The notes under the pieces: model-generated
The model's input: the letters and a program-made list of their open reading frames with translations, nothing else
The model's database searches: none
What the model was told of the DNA's origin: nothing
Shown: positions 18,175 through 27,398 of the stretch, piece after piece
How the letters are laid out: each line of letters opens with the position of its first letter
How positions within the stretch are numbered: position 1 is the first letter of the stretch
Made by a program: the position numbers and the translations under genes
Source: Candidatus Raymondbacteria bacterium RIFOXYA2_FULL_49_16
GTDB taxonomy: Bacteria > Fibrobacterota > OXYB2-FULL-49-7 > XYB2-FULL-49-35
Assembly (NCBI GenBank): GCA_001789205.1
Contig: MFYT01000008.1
Span: 127,738-191,737 of the forward strand
DNA length: 64,000 nucleotides
Direction of reading: 5' to 3'

Positions 18175-18753
18175 ATGACTGAAATACTTCTGATTGTTGT
18201 AAGCGCGGTACTGGTTAACAATTTTGTCCTCATGCAATTCCTGGGAATATGCCCGTTTATGGGCGTTTCCCAGAAAATTGAGACTTCGATTGGCATGGGG
18301 CTGGCGGTCATGTTCGTCATGACTGTCGCAAACGCGTTGACCTGGAACGTACAGCACTTTATTCTGACTCCATTTGGTCTTCAATATTTAGGCACGGTAA
18401 GCTTTATCCTGCTTATCGCCGCTCTTGTACAGCTGGTTGAGATAATATTGAAAAAGACGACCCCCGCCTTGTACCAGGCACTGGGCATCTACCTTCCGCT
18501 GATAACCACCAACTGCGCAGTGCTTGGATGCGTTCTGCTTTTTATTAAAAAAGATTATGGATTTGTCGGATCGGTCATATTCGGGCTCAGTTCAGCGTCA
18601 GGGTTTACCCTTGCACTGCTTATTTTCTCTGGAATCAGAGAACGGCTGGAATACGCCAAGATACCCGCGCTATTAAAGGGTCTGCCTATAACTTTTTTAA
18701 CCGCGGGGCTTTTATCAATGGCTTTTATGGGATTTTCAGGTTTGGTGAAATAA
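18175..18753 (+). CDS. rnfA: Rnf complex subunit RnfA
   Basis: 192 residues, six helices, the inverted partner of RnfE. Conserved parts: NNFVLMQFLGICPFMGVS, containing the intramembrane cysteine, and LPLITTNCAVLGCVL with the second. ATG at 18175 is the first start after an 18-base gap, with GGCAGGA upstream. Confidence 0.95.
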   Translation: MTEILLIVVSAVLVNNFVLMQFLGICPFMGVSQKIETSIGMGLAVMFVMTVANALTWNVQHFILTPFGLQYLGTVSFILLIAALVQLVEIILKKTTPALYQALGIYLPLITTNCAVLGCVLLFIKKDYGFVGSVIFGLSSASGFTLALLIFSGIRERLEYAKIPALLKGLPITFLTAGLLSMAFMGFSGLVK

Positions 18754-18772
18754 AATTATCTATTTTTTAGCT

Positions 18773-19606
18773 ATGGAACAACCACTCATAACAGCTATTT
18801 TCGCGCTCGCTTCGCTCGGTATACTTTCCGCTGCGGGATTAGGTATTGCCGCGCGATATTTTTCCGTTGTTGAAGACCCTTTGCTGTCAAAAATCGCTGA
18901 AGCGCTTCCTGGCGCGAATTGCGGTGCGTGCGGGTTTCCCGGATGCGTCAATTACGCTCACGCCATACTCGGTAATAAATCCGACATAAATTTATGCGCA
19001 CCCGGCGGAAACGCGACGGTTGAGAAGATTGCCGCCCTGCTTGGAAAAGAAGCCTCTGTGAAAGAGCGTGAGGTGGCCCGGGTCCGCTGTTTTGGACATT
19101 GTTCCGCTGTCGTGTCCCGGAGCGCTTATACCGGCGTCCAGACATGCAAGGCCGCGGACCTGCTCAATGGCGGTCAGAAGGAGTGTTCCTACGGCTGCCT
19201 GGGATTAGGTGATTGCGTAAAGGCCTGTCCTTTTGGCGCCATGATAATGGGTGAAAACGGGCTGCCGTCCATTGATGAGGAAAAATGCACTGGATGCGGC
19301 ATTTGCGCGCTGGAATGCCCCAAGCGCATCATTACACTTGAAAAAAAGAAGAACCGTGTTATTCTCAAATGTTCCTCGCCCGAAAACGCGCGGGTTGTCC
19401 GTAAGGCATGCGCCGTAGGATGCACTGCGTGCGGATTGTGCGCCAAATCGTGTCCTCATAAAGCGCTTTCCATGCAAAACAATCTTCCCGTGTGGGATTG
19501 GAGCATGTGTGAAAATTGCACCACCTGTTCGGAAGTGTGTCCGCGCGACATCATTTTCTTTGACGGGGCGCCCATTCCAAAAGCTAAAAAAAAGTCTGAA
19601 AGCTGA
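18773..19606 (+). CDS. rnfB: Rnf complex subunit RnfB, multi-ferredoxin form
   Basis: 277 residues. A membrane helix at the N-terminus leads into the Fe-S domain GANCGACGFPGC...C. Two ferredoxin modules follow: one with CVKACPFG and CTGCGICALECP, another with CTACGLCAKSCP and CENCTTCSEVCP. By motif count it could hold one cluster in the first domain plus four 4Fe-4S clusters. RnfB accepts electrons from reduced ferredoxin. It is last in the rnf set and rseC follows after 3 bases. Confidence 0.95.
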   Translation: MEQPLITAIFALASLGILSAAGLGIAARYFSVVEDPLLSKIAEALPGANCGACGFPGCVNYAHAILGNKSDINLCAPGGNATVEKIAALLGKEASVKEREVARVRCFGHCSAVVSRSAYTGVQTCKAADLLNGGQKECSYGCLGLGDCVKACPFGAMIMGENGLPSIDEEKCTGCGICALECPKRIITLEKKKNRVILKCSSPENARVVRKACAVGCTACGLCAKSCPHKALSMQNNLPVWDWSMCENCTTCSEVCPRDIIFFDGAPIPKAKKKSES

Positions 19607-19609
19607 TCC

Positions 19610-20056
19610 ATGTCAATGGTGCAGCGGGGTGTTGTCTCTGAAATCCATCCAGACCATTATGTGATTACTGTTATACGTCATTCAGCATGTTCTACCTGCA
19701 GCACAAAAGGCGCCTGTGCGGAATCAGAACAAAAACCTCTCCAGGTGCACGTGGGCCGCTCTGGCAGCGACAGGTATGAAAAGGGTGAGTGCGTGGACAT
19801 GCACATGGGGGCTTCCAAGCTTATTTCAGCGACGTTTCTTGCGTATATACTGCCTTTGATGCTTATGCTTTTGGCTTTGTTCCTCTCGGGTATTTTTATT
19901 TCAGGCGTTTCAGACGGCGTACGTTCGGTCTGGGCTTTTTTGGGTCTTGCGGCGGGTTTTGTTTTGTTGCGCATACTGCATCCCCTTATGCGGAAACGCA
20001 GAAGTTTTGAAATCACTCTCTCGAAGGCAGTGGAACAGTTTCAATCCACTGTTTGA
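19610..20056 (+). CDS. rseC: RseC/MucC-family positive regulator
   Basis: 148 residues. The N-terminal region carries four cysteines (HSACSTCSTKGACAES), a site typical of RseC-family proteins. Two transmembrane helices follow (about 64-86 and 96-114). The family modulates sigma-E signalling in E. coli and reduces SoxR together with Rnf/Rsx. Location directly after rnfB fits the second role or an Rnf assembly role. The last 44 bases overlap, tail to tail, with the response regulator on the other strand. Confidence 0.85.
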   Translation: MSMVQRGVVSEIHPDHYVITVIRHSACSTCSTKGACAESEQKPLQVHVGRSGSDRYEKGECVDMHMGASKLISATFLAYILPLMLMLLALFLSGIFISGVSDGVRSVWAFLGLAAGFVLLRILHPLMRKRRSFEITLSKAVEQFQSTV

Positions 20057-20387
20057 ACTTCGGCATCTCCAGGGGTTTGGAAAATACCGCATCAGCATCA
20101 ATACCCTGAACTTTTTCTCCCACATATAGCTGATTAAAAGTTCCGGAAATAACAACAAGTACCATATTCTTCAATTTGGGGTCTTCTTTGATTTTACGTA
20201 TCATTTCATGGCCATTCATCCGGGGAAGATTCAGGTCAATGATAACAATATCCGGGATCTTTATTTTGGCTATTTTTAATCCATAAATGCCATCAACTGC
20301 TACAGTTACGTCACATTCATTTAGTATTTCAGACATAAGCTCGCACAAGTTCTTGTTGTCTTCAACTATGAGAATATTCCGTTTCAT
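20013..20387 (-). CDS. Single-domain response regulator (CheY-like)
   Basis: 124 residues from the ATG at 20387 (MKRNILIVEDN). Receiver signatures are intact: VEDNKN (acidic pair), phosphoacceptor Asp in IVIIDLNLPRMNG, the Ser of VVISGTF, and Lys in FSKPLE. There is no output domain. No kinase is adjacent, so the partner is unknown. Its 3' end lies under the rseC 3' end, a convergent overlap of 44 bases. Confidence 0.88.
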   Translation of the reverse strand: MKRNILIVEDNKNLCELMSEILNECDVTVAVDGIYGLKIAKIKIPDIVIIDLNLPRMNGHEMIRKIKEDPKLKNMVLVVISGTFNQLYVGEKVQGIDADAVFSKPLEMPKFKQWIETVPLPSRE

Positions 20388-20488
20388 ATTATTAAAACAT
20401 AGGTCAATTACCAAACCCGATGCAAGTGTTTAGTAAAAAGACATATCATATTTAAAACAGGCCTATTAGATGGTTTTTGGCACAGAAC

Positions 20489-21478
20489 CTAATCATGATC
20501 GATGTATAAGCGGACATTTTCCATGAATTCTTGGAATGTATTGCTGCGTAGCGCCTGGGTCCTTAAATGGGAGCAGCCGGCTTTGCCACGGAGAAACCTG
20601 ACCGCCATCTGCTTGCCTTTTCCAAGGATTGCCTGTGCGTGGAGGCCTTCGTTCCTGAGCAATTCAGCATAACGCGGAAACATCGCGTATTTAAAATCCA
20701 GAATGGAAGCCTCTGGCTTTCCAGCCCTGTGTGCAATGATTTTTCTGAATATCCATGGATCAGAAAGCATGCCGCGGCCTATCATTACAGCTGGTACGCC
20801 GGAAGAACCGACGCGGTCATCATAATCCTCAGGGGTTTTTATATCGCCATTCCCGACAACGGGTATGGTCAACCTCTCCCGTACCCTGCCGATCAATTCC
20901 CAATCAGCCAGTCCTTGGAACCCTTGTTCTTTTGTCCTGCCGTGCACAGTGAGCAGATCCGCCCCGGCCTGTTGGACAATATCAGCGACTTCGAAGCAGT
21001 TGATTGTATCCTGGCTCCATCCCAGCCTGATTTTCACCGCCACAGGGATAAATACCGCCGCCTTGACAGCTGCTATTATCTCTCCAATTTGTTCGGGCTT
21101 TTTCAGGAGCTCGGCACCGCCGCCTTTTTTAACAATCCGCGGCGCAGGACACCCGCAATTGATATCAACGACATTCGCCCCATGCTCTTGCGCCATGCGC
21201 GCGCCTATTGCCATTCGTGAGGGGTTTGCCCCGAAAATTTGAATGGCGTAGAGCGTTTGCGAATCTTCCGGAGATTTTTCCATGAGTCTGAGCGTGGGTC
21301 TGTTAAAACGCGTCATTCCTTCGACACTAACGAACTCTGAATAGTACAAGCCAACACAGCCAGGATTCAATTCCCTGATGAATTGCCTGAAGGCCCTTCC
21401 CGTAATGCCGGACATGGGGGCCTGAATGAGCGGAGGGTCAATCACGACGCCATCGCGTATTTTAAGCGGCGTACACAT
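20489..21478 (-). CDS. dusB: tRNA-dihydrouridine synthase (DusB-like)
   Basis: 329 residues. FMN TIM-barrel enzyme that reduces uridine in tRNA. Motifs: QAPMSGITGRAFR, the catalytic-cysteine region NCGCPAPRIVKKGGGAELLKK, VKIRLGW, LTVHGRTKEQGFQG, VVGNGDIKTPED and GVPAVMIGRGMLSDPWIF. The DusB assignment is by overall similarity of motifs. The gene diverges from the radical-SAM gene with only 38 bases between the start codons. Confidence 0.9.
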   Translation of the reverse strand: MCTPLKIRDGVVIDPPLIQAPMSGITGRAFRQFIRELNPGCVGLYYSEFVSVEGMTRFNRPTLRLMEKSPEDSQTLYAIQIFGANPSRMAIGARMAQEHGANVVDINCGCPAPRIVKKGGGAELLKKPEQIGEIIAAVKAAVFIPVAVKIRLGWSQDTINCFEVADIVQQAGADLLTVHGRTKEQGFQGLADWELIGRVRERLTIPVVGNGDIKTPEDYDDRVGSSGVPAVMIGRGMLSDPWIFRKIIAHRAGKPEASILDFKYAMFPRYAELLRNEGLHAQAILGKGKQMAVRFLRGKAGCSHLRTQALRSNTFQEFMENVRLYIDHD

Positions 21479-21516
21479 GCCATTAAATATAATTAATAGT
21501 TATATTCTAATTGAGA

Positions 21517-22620
21517 ATGGAAAAGGTATTTAACGCGTTGCGCGGCCCCAAGGAAGCGCTGGGAATCACCACCAACGATTTCAGGATACGAAGATGTAAC
21601 AACCGGTGCATTTTCTGCTTTGTCGACCAGATGCCTCCAGGGTTGCGAAGGACCCTCTACATCAAAGACGACGATTTCAGGCTCTCTTTTCTGCATGGGG
21701 CCTATATAACCGCGACAAATTTATCGCGGAAGGACATTGACAGGATTTTTACCTATAAAATTTCACCGCTCTATTTTTCCGTGCACGCAACAGACCGCGC
21801 TATCCGGAATGCATTATTACGCAATCCCCGGGCGCCCGACATCATGGGACTGCTGATAAAATGCGCTGAGAAAAGGATTGGATTCCATACTCAGATAGTC
21901 TGTTGTCCGGGAATAAACGACGGCCCCGTTCTTCGCAAGACCATTCAGGACCTTGCGCTTCTTTATCCTTCGCTGCTTTCAATCGCCGTGGTGCCGGTTG
22001 GTCTCACACGTTTCAGGAAAAACAACGATCCGGTGCAGCCGGTCACCGCGTACCATGCCCGGCGGATTCTCGCCATTGTACATGCGGCACAAAACAAGAT
22101 ACGAAGCGCGCATGTTCCCAATTTTCTTTTTGCGGCCGACGAACTTTATATCGCCGCCCATCACACGCTGCCGCCTTTTCGCCACTACCGGGATTTTCCC
22201 CAGTTTGAGAATGGCGTTGGCATGATGCGCTCATTTATCACTGAACTTACCAGGCATATCAAGACTATTCACCGAAGATCATCTCCGCAAAGTCGGATCG
22301 GCATTATTACGGGGACATCCGCGGCTCCGTTTCTTGTCCCGCTTTTTTCCCGTTTTGGCCGCAAGACCGGACATGTTTTCCGGATAATTCCGGTGCAAAA
22401 CAGGCTCTTCGGCCCTTCAGTGACAGTGACAGGGCTCTTGACCGGCGTGGATATGCTCGCTGCCGCATGTACGCTTCGCCACGAACTAGACCTTGTCTAT
22501 ATTCCTCCTAATTGCCTGAACCAGGACAATCTGACCGTTGATGGATACACGGTAAAACGCATGTCCGGAATCCTTGGCTGCCCGGTACGGTCCCTTTCTG
22601 ACTTCGGGGAACTATCATGA
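21517..22620 (+). CDS. DUF512 / radical-SAM-like iron-sulfur protein without its PDZ domain
   Basis: 367 residues from the ATG at 21517 (a TTG two codons earlier is also open). The core is CNNRCIFCFVDQMPPGLRRTLY then KDDDFRLSFLHGAYITATNL, a near-exact family signature with a CxxxCxxC radical-SAM cluster site. The DUF512 C-terminal domain follows. Homologues I know of start with a PDZ-like domain of about 70 residues. Here the chain begins almost at the cluster. Function of the family is unknown. It overlaps rluB by 4 bases. Confidence 0.8.
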   Translation: MEKVFNALRGPKEALGITTNDFRIRRCNNRCIFCFVDQMPPGLRRTLYIKDDDFRLSFLHGAYITATNLSRKDIDRIFTYKISPLYFSVHATDRAIRNALLRNPRAPDIMGLLIKCAEKRIGFHTQIVCCPGINDGPVLRKTIQDLALLYPSLLSIAVVPVGLTRFRKNNDPVQPVTAYHARRILAIVHAAQNKIRSAHVPNFLFAADELYIAAHHTLPPFRHYRDFPQFENGVGMMRSFITELTRHIKTIHRRSSPQSRIGIITGTSAAPFLVPLFSRFGRKTGHVFRIIPVQNRLFGPSVTVTGLLTGVDMLAAACTLRHELDLVYIPPNCLNQDNLTVDGYTVKRMSGILGCPVRSLSDFGELS

Positions 22621-23342
22621 AGGAAGTACGTCTCAACCGATTTCTGGCATCGTGCGGGCTTGGTGCACGCCGTCAGTGCGAACGGTTCATCGTACATGGT
22701 CTGGTTCAAATCAACGGCCAGACAGTTACGGAGCTCGCGACTAAAGTTGATCCTGAGACAGACAGTGTCACTCTGCGCGGAAAGGACCTGAAACCAATTA
22801 CTTCAAGCATACACCTGATCCTTAACAAACCTGCCGGATATGTTGTTTCGTGTAAAGGGTTTGGTGAAAAAACAGTCTTTGACCTTCTGAAAGGCATGCC
22901 AGCGACCCTCAGATATGCTGGACGTCTGGATAAGGAAAGCGAAGGGCTGCTTTTTTTCTCAACAAACGGGGAGCTTGTAAACATGCTTACGCATCCCCGG
23001 TATAATATGGGCAAAATATACTTAGTCACCCTTGATCGGACCCTCAACAGGAAAGAACTCGACATATTCCGCAAAGGAGTGCCTCTGGACGATGAATTGA
23101 CCATGCCCGCCCAGATTGACCCCCTTTCGGACACGCAACAATGCTACCGGGTCATTATTCATGAAGGGAAAAACAGACAGATCCGGCGGATGATGCAATA
23201 TATTGGTTCTCAGGTACTTAGGCTCCAACGTGTCGCTTTTGGGCCACTGCATCTTGGCAATTTGCCAACCGGAGCATTCCGAAAGTTAAACAAAAATGAA
23301 ATCTACAAGTTGAAGCGAAATTTAAACCTTGCTTGTTTGTAA
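22617..23342 (+). CDS. rluB: 23S rRNA pseudouridine synthase (RluB/RsuA family)
   Basis: 241 residues. N-terminal S4 RNA-binding domain (VRLNRFLASCGLGARRQCERFIVHG) and catalytic domain with the Asp in YAGRLDKESEGLL, then HEGKNRQIRRM near the C-terminus. RluB and RsuA modify 23S and 16S rRNA respectively. The length and the S4 spacing fit RluB better, but I cannot exclude RluE/F-type specificity. Confidence 0.88.
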   Translation: MKEVRLNRFLASCGLGARRQCERFIVHGLVQINGQTVTELATKVDPETDSVTLRGKDLKPITSSIHLILNKPAGYVVSCKGFGEKTVFDLLKGMPATLRYAGRLDKESEGLLFFSTNGELVNMLTHPRYNMGKIYLVTLDRTLNRKELDIFRKGVPLDDELTMPAQIDPLSDTQQCYRVIIHEGKNRQIRRMMQYIGSQVLRLQRVAFGPLHLGNLPTGAFRKLNKNEIYKLKRNLNLACL

Positions 23343-23378
23343 AGTTTTACCCATTAACTACCGATATCTTCTATTGTC

Positions 23379-24941
23379 ATGAGAACAAGAATGCGCGCCT
23401 TTGCGGTATTATTTTTCTGCGTCCTGGTTTTTGTCACAGGGGCCAAGCTGCGCCTTCCTACGGCATTGAATATTCCGACAAGCGATATTCTGTACAATCG
23501 CCAATATTCATTGGCGATAAAGTCCAATTTATTTTCCTACAGCCAGACTGACGACCCTGCGAACATGAAGATCTGGTACATGCCGTCCATTGAAGCCAGC
23601 GCGGGCATTAAGAACCGCGTTGAGTTCGGCGCCGGCTATGCGGGCGGTCCCACGCTCAATTTCAAGGCCCTGCTTCTTGATGAAGGAAAAATAGAATACC
23701 TTCCTTCTTTTGCCATTGGCGCAAAGGACATTATGACCTCGGCCGAGGCCCATATGTTCGGACTGGAGCAGGCGGATACGCTTAAAGCCATGGCAAATTG
23801 CGCTTTTATCGCCATGGGAAAAAGTTTCGAACAGTTCGGCACGCGCTTGCATCTTGGAACCATGACCAATTTTGGTTTTGATACGGAGCGTTTTTCCATT
23901 TTTGCGGGCGCAGAAGTGTATCTTGGCGGAGGATTCTACGTGACATACGAAGGCTTTCAACGTTTTGGATCATTCCACCAGTTTTTTACCGTCTCATGGA
24001 TATATGATAAAAAATTTCTGGTAAGCGCTGGAATTTCTGAACTACGGCAGGCTTTTCTGGGCGATGGCAAATTCGGTCTTTTCTCGGACAAGTTTGCCCA
24101 AAGCAACGGGTATGGAGTTCCCGGTATCCGTTTCTCTCTTGTCTATTGCGGTTCCCCTTCGGGCGCGGATGCGTCGGGCATACGCGGCCTTGAGGACGAG
24201 GTAAACGACCTGAAAAAGAGTATTGACGCGATCAGAAAAAAGAGCGCTGACAACGATATAAAAGTGGACAATATCGAGAAACAACTTGGCGGGCTCGAAG
24301 AGGATTTTATCGCCCTGACATCACGCGGATCGTCCGATCGTCAAAAAGACTATAAAGTGGTCATTTCCGAACAGTTGAAATCCATAGGCGATCTGGTTGA
24401 AACCGGTCAGGGCGCATACGATGCAGAGGAAGTTTCCTCGCACACGAAAAAGATTGTCGAATACAAGGAATTCGCCCTTCCCTCCCTTAGCGCAATAATC
24501 CGGAACCCGAAGGCGAACCCGGTCATGGTTTCGCTGGCCATCCAAATGGTAGGTGAAATCGGGAACAAAAAATCGCGCCAGATGCTTCTGCGGCTCCTCG
24601 ACTACAAAGAATCAGCGTTAAAAATTGATGCGCTCATTGCCTTGGGAAAGTTACGGGACAAAGCGGTTGTGAAAGACATTGAAGCGCTTTTACAGGACAC
24701 GGACGAAGCGGTTGTTCTTACGGCACAGGAAGTTATCTATAAATTAACCGGCGTCAAACGCGCCGCGGGAACCAAGTCGGAGCAGAAGATAACGACCGAT
24801 TCCATACCTGAACTTGACCAGGAAATCCCGGGAAACGAAGACACTGAAGCCCCTCTGGAAGCGGATACCGCCAAAACCAATATACCTGAAGCCAAACCAG
24901 CGAAAAAACCGGCGCCATCCCCTGGTCCGGCCAAGAAGTAG
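23379..24941 (+). CDS. Envelope protein: predicted beta-barrel, coiled coil and HEAT-repeat tail
   Basis: 520 residues. An N-terminal signal peptide (FAVLFFCVLVFVTGA) is followed by about 230 residues of alternating aromatic/hydrophobic strands (MKIWYMPSIEASAGIKNRVEFGAGY, FYVTYEGFQRFGS) that look like an outer-membrane barrel. Residues 268-310 form a coiled coil (GLEDEVNDLKKSIDAI). From about 355 to 455 there are HEAT-like repeats (SRQMLLRLLDYKESALKIDA, AVVKDIEALLQDTDEAV). The tail is Pro/Ala/Lys rich. No named family is recognised. A HEAT module in the periplasm attached to a barrel suggests a scaffold. Converges with the beta-propeller gene, 9 bases away. Confidence 0.72.
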   Translation: MRTRMRAFAVLFFCVLVFVTGAKLRLPTALNIPTSDILYNRQYSLAIKSNLFSYSQTDDPANMKIWYMPSIEASAGIKNRVEFGAGYAGGPTLNFKALLLDEGKIEYLPSFAIGAKDIMTSAEAHMFGLEQADTLKAMANCAFIAMGKSFEQFGTRLHLGTMTNFGFDTERFSIFAGAEVYLGGGFYVTYEGFQRFGSFHQFFTVSWIYDKKFLVSAGISELRQAFLGDGKFGLFSDKFAQSNGYGVPGIRFSLVYCGSPSGADASGIRGLEDEVNDLKKSIDAIRKKSADNDIKVDNIEKQLGGLEEDFIALTSRGSSDRQKDYKVVISEQLKSIGDLVETGQGAYDAEEVSSHTKKIVEYKEFALPSLSAIIRNPKANPVMVSLAIQMVGEIGNKKSRQMLLRLLDYKESALKIDALIALGKLRDKAVVKDIEALLQDTDEAVVLTAQEVIYKLTGVKRAAGTKSEQKITTDSIPELDQEIPGNEDTEAPLEADTAKTNIPEAKPAKKPAPSPGPAKK

Positions 24942-24950
24942 TAACTGCAT

Positions 24951-27398
24951 TCAATCGCGGTTCACAGCATACCTGCACACCAGCCCGTTTTCCATGGTGC
25001 AATAGGCAATTCCCTGATTCACCACAAGTGAGATGATACGTCCGATCGTCCGGATACTTTTCCGGTAGTCGCCGGTCGCGGCCGCATAGATGCTGAGCGA
25101 TCTGCCGCTTGCAAGGATAAGATTTCCCTGGTCGTACACAATCTGGTCTGATGCACCCGCCTCATTTTTCCGCACCCACTGTTTGTCGCCGGTTTCGAGG
25201 GAAAAAGCGGCAAAAAAGGAATTGGAAAAATCGACAAAAAGCAGCTGGCCGTCTGATGCAAAAGAGGATGGCTGTGCGCCGCTTCTCATTTCCCAGGCAG
25301 GCGTTCCATTGCTGGCAAAAAGCGCTTTCACCGCTCCCGACGCTGTAGGCAGCACAAGCACTTTGCCAAAAAGCGAGGGTGAATAGGTTATTTTATCCGC
25401 AATAATCCGCTTGTAGGCCACGAACGGACCGCGTGCGGAGATAACGATACCTTCGAGCCCAACAAAGAGAGGAAGACCGGTTGCGGGAACCACTGGAAAA
25501 ACCGCCTTTATGCTCTCAAAGAGCTTTTCACGCACCGTTCCAGTCATATAATCAATAAGGTAGCAGCCGTTGTTCCAGGTTCCCGCGAAGAGCGCATCAC
25601 CATTTCCCGCAAGAACAGTCACCATTCCTTTGATTTCAGTCCGCCAACGTTCCTGGCGCTTCTCAAGATCAAGACAAAAGACAGACTGGCCGGTTGTGCA
25701 GAAAAGCTTTCCGTCATAGACATAAGCGGATTGCGCCACATCGTCGTTAGAACGAAGCCGGTATTTCCAGAGAAGCCGGCCTGTTTGTTCATCGAGGAAA
25801 TTGACTTCGCCCTGGCACAGCGCTACGATGGCCGGTGGTACCCTATAGAGCGGAGAAAACTTGCCGACCGATCGTACCAAGGCAACCCAGTCCGCGCCGG
25901 TAAGCGCGCTTATTTTCTGGAACACACCCGCACGTTCCACGGTATCGGCGACCTGCAGAAAACGTTCCCAGGCATCCAAGGCCTCGGTCTTTTTTCCTTC
26001 ATCCTGAAGTAACGAGGCGTATTGCATGATAAGCCGTTCATCTCCTGGCGATACGTTTTTCAGCGCCTGTTTTATACGCTCTTTTGCCATGCCCAGCATT
26101 TGATTCTTCACAAGAAAGTCTATTTCAACCCTACTTCGGGCCAACCGCTCATCCTCTTTTTTACTGTATCGCGCATTGAGTAAAAAAAGACCTTCGTTGT
26201 CGGCTGAAAGTGCGATATTTTCTCCAACGGCCTGAATGATCATGTTTTCATGTTCGCCTGAAGCAAAATGCCATTGTTCGCGACCGTCACGATTAAAGCA
26301 GGTGATTTTGCCGCGTTGGTCAGAGATAGCCATGTAGTCCTCGGCGACAATTAAACTTCCCGGCATTGCCTGGATTGAATAGAGGCTATTGCCGGTTGAT
26401 GCCTGCATGACGCGTAATTCGCCGGCCTGGTCAAGAATGAAGACTTGGTCGTGCTGGACCCGCATACCAATGGCGGAAGCGGCCAATGTAGCATTCCAGA
26501 TCATATTTCCTGAAGACATATCAAGGGCATAGACTGACATACCTGCCGCCAGAATGATGAAATTCTGCCACACTAAGGGCGGGCAGGTCGCCTGGAAGGA
26601 ATTGCGCCATAGCGGTTCGCCTGTGCTTGCTTTTACCATGACAGTTCCAGCCCCGGGAAAGGAATAAACAACATTCCGCTGACAGACCACGGGCTGCTGA
26701 AACATGCCCTCTGCCCCTTCAAAAGAGCGCTCCCATCGCGTTTTTCCCGTGGAGATTTGGATGGCAACGGCATTTCTGCCTGAAACAGTAAATACAATGT
26801 CTCCAACAGGTTCAGAAAGAGGGCCGGTAATCTGCATGTCCGGAGAAAGGGCGCGTGCAACGCCGTTTTCTTCGCTAAAGAACGTCAGAAGGCCCCGCTC
26901 GTTGACCGCAAGGAACCCATTGCCTGAATAGACCGGGCGGATACGATCGTTTATGCCTCGTTTTGCCCAGACCACCCTGCCATTATTTCGCGGGTCAATC
27001 AGGACCAAAAAACCATCGGTCAGCGTCGCCGCCAGGCGGGAACCTGCAGCAATCAGGCCATTGATGCTTCCGGTACCAAAGACCCTGCGCCAGAGCAGCA
27101 GAGGTGCGGAATCGGAAACAATCGCTTGGGCCTGGGCAATTTCTATGGGATAGGTTTTACTCCCGGTTATCGCCACACAAAAACGGAGCTGGGTGCGGGC
27201 CATTTCAATGGCCCACGCATCGTCAGTGAATCCGGAAATAATCTTCTCATACAGTTGCGCTGCTTTGTCGGGCCGTCCGTGTACCTGGAGCTGAAACAGG
27301 GCCTCCTCGAGCAGGGAATCAGCGGACTCAACCGGTTCGGCGGAGGACCTTTCCTGCGCAAGAACAAGAACAAAAACGAGGGCCGCGGTTTTTATCAT
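24951..27398 (-). CDS. PQQ-type beta-propeller protein with TPR-like segments, secreted
   Basis: 815 residues from the ATG at 27398 (MIKTAALVF), whose ATGA overlaps the response-regulator stop. After a signal peptide comes a TPR-like piece (AAQLYEKIISGF), then repeated W-rich propeller blades (RVVWAKRG, KTRWERSF, EPLWRNSF, NMIWNATL, REQWHFAS). A helical linker near 400-480 is followed by a second run of blades (RLLWKYRL, QERWRTEI, TPAWEMRS, DKQWVRKN). The blades resemble BamB/PQQ dehydrogenase folds, but no PQQ ligands or catalytic residues are claimed. It is the last gene of the two-component operon, so it may be its sensor accessory or target. Confidence 0.78.
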   Translation of the reverse strand: MIKTAALVFVLVLAQERSSAEPVESADSLLEEALFQLQVHGRPDKAAQLYEKIISGFTDDAWAIEMARTQLRFCVAITGSKTYPIEIAQAQAIVSDSAPLLLWRRVFGTGSINGLIAAGSRLAATLTDGFLVLIDPRNNGRVVWAKRGINDRIRPVYSGNGFLAVNERGLLTFFSEENGVARALSPDMQITGPLSEPVGDIVFTVSGRNAVAIQISTGKTRWERSFEGAEGMFQQPVVCQRNVVYSFPGAGTVMVKASTGEPLWRNSFQATCPPLVWQNFIILAAGMSVYALDMSSGNMIWNATLAASAIGMRVQHDQVFILDQAGELRVMQASTGNSLYSIQAMPGSLIVAEDYMAISDQRGKITCFNRDGREQWHFASGEHENMIIQAVGENIALSADNEGLFLLNARYSKKEDERLARSRVEIDFLVKNQMLGMAKERIKQALKNVSPGDERLIMQYASLLQDEGKKTEALDAWERFLQVADTVERAGVFQKISALTGADWVALVRSVGKFSPLYRVPPAIVALCQGEVNFLDEQTGRLLWKYRLRSNDDVAQSAYVYDGKLFCTTGQSVFCLDLEKRQERWRTEIKGMVTVLAGNGDALFAGTWNNGCYLIDYMTGTVREKLFESIKAVFPVVPATGLPLFVGLEGIVISARGPFVAYKRIIADKITYSPSLFGKVLVLPTASGAVKALFASNGTPAWEMRSGAQPSSFASDGQLLFVDFSNSFFAAFSLETGDKQWVRKNEAGASDQIVYDQGNLILASGRSLSIYAAATGDYRKSIRTIGRIISLVVNQGIAYCTMENGLVCRYAVNRD

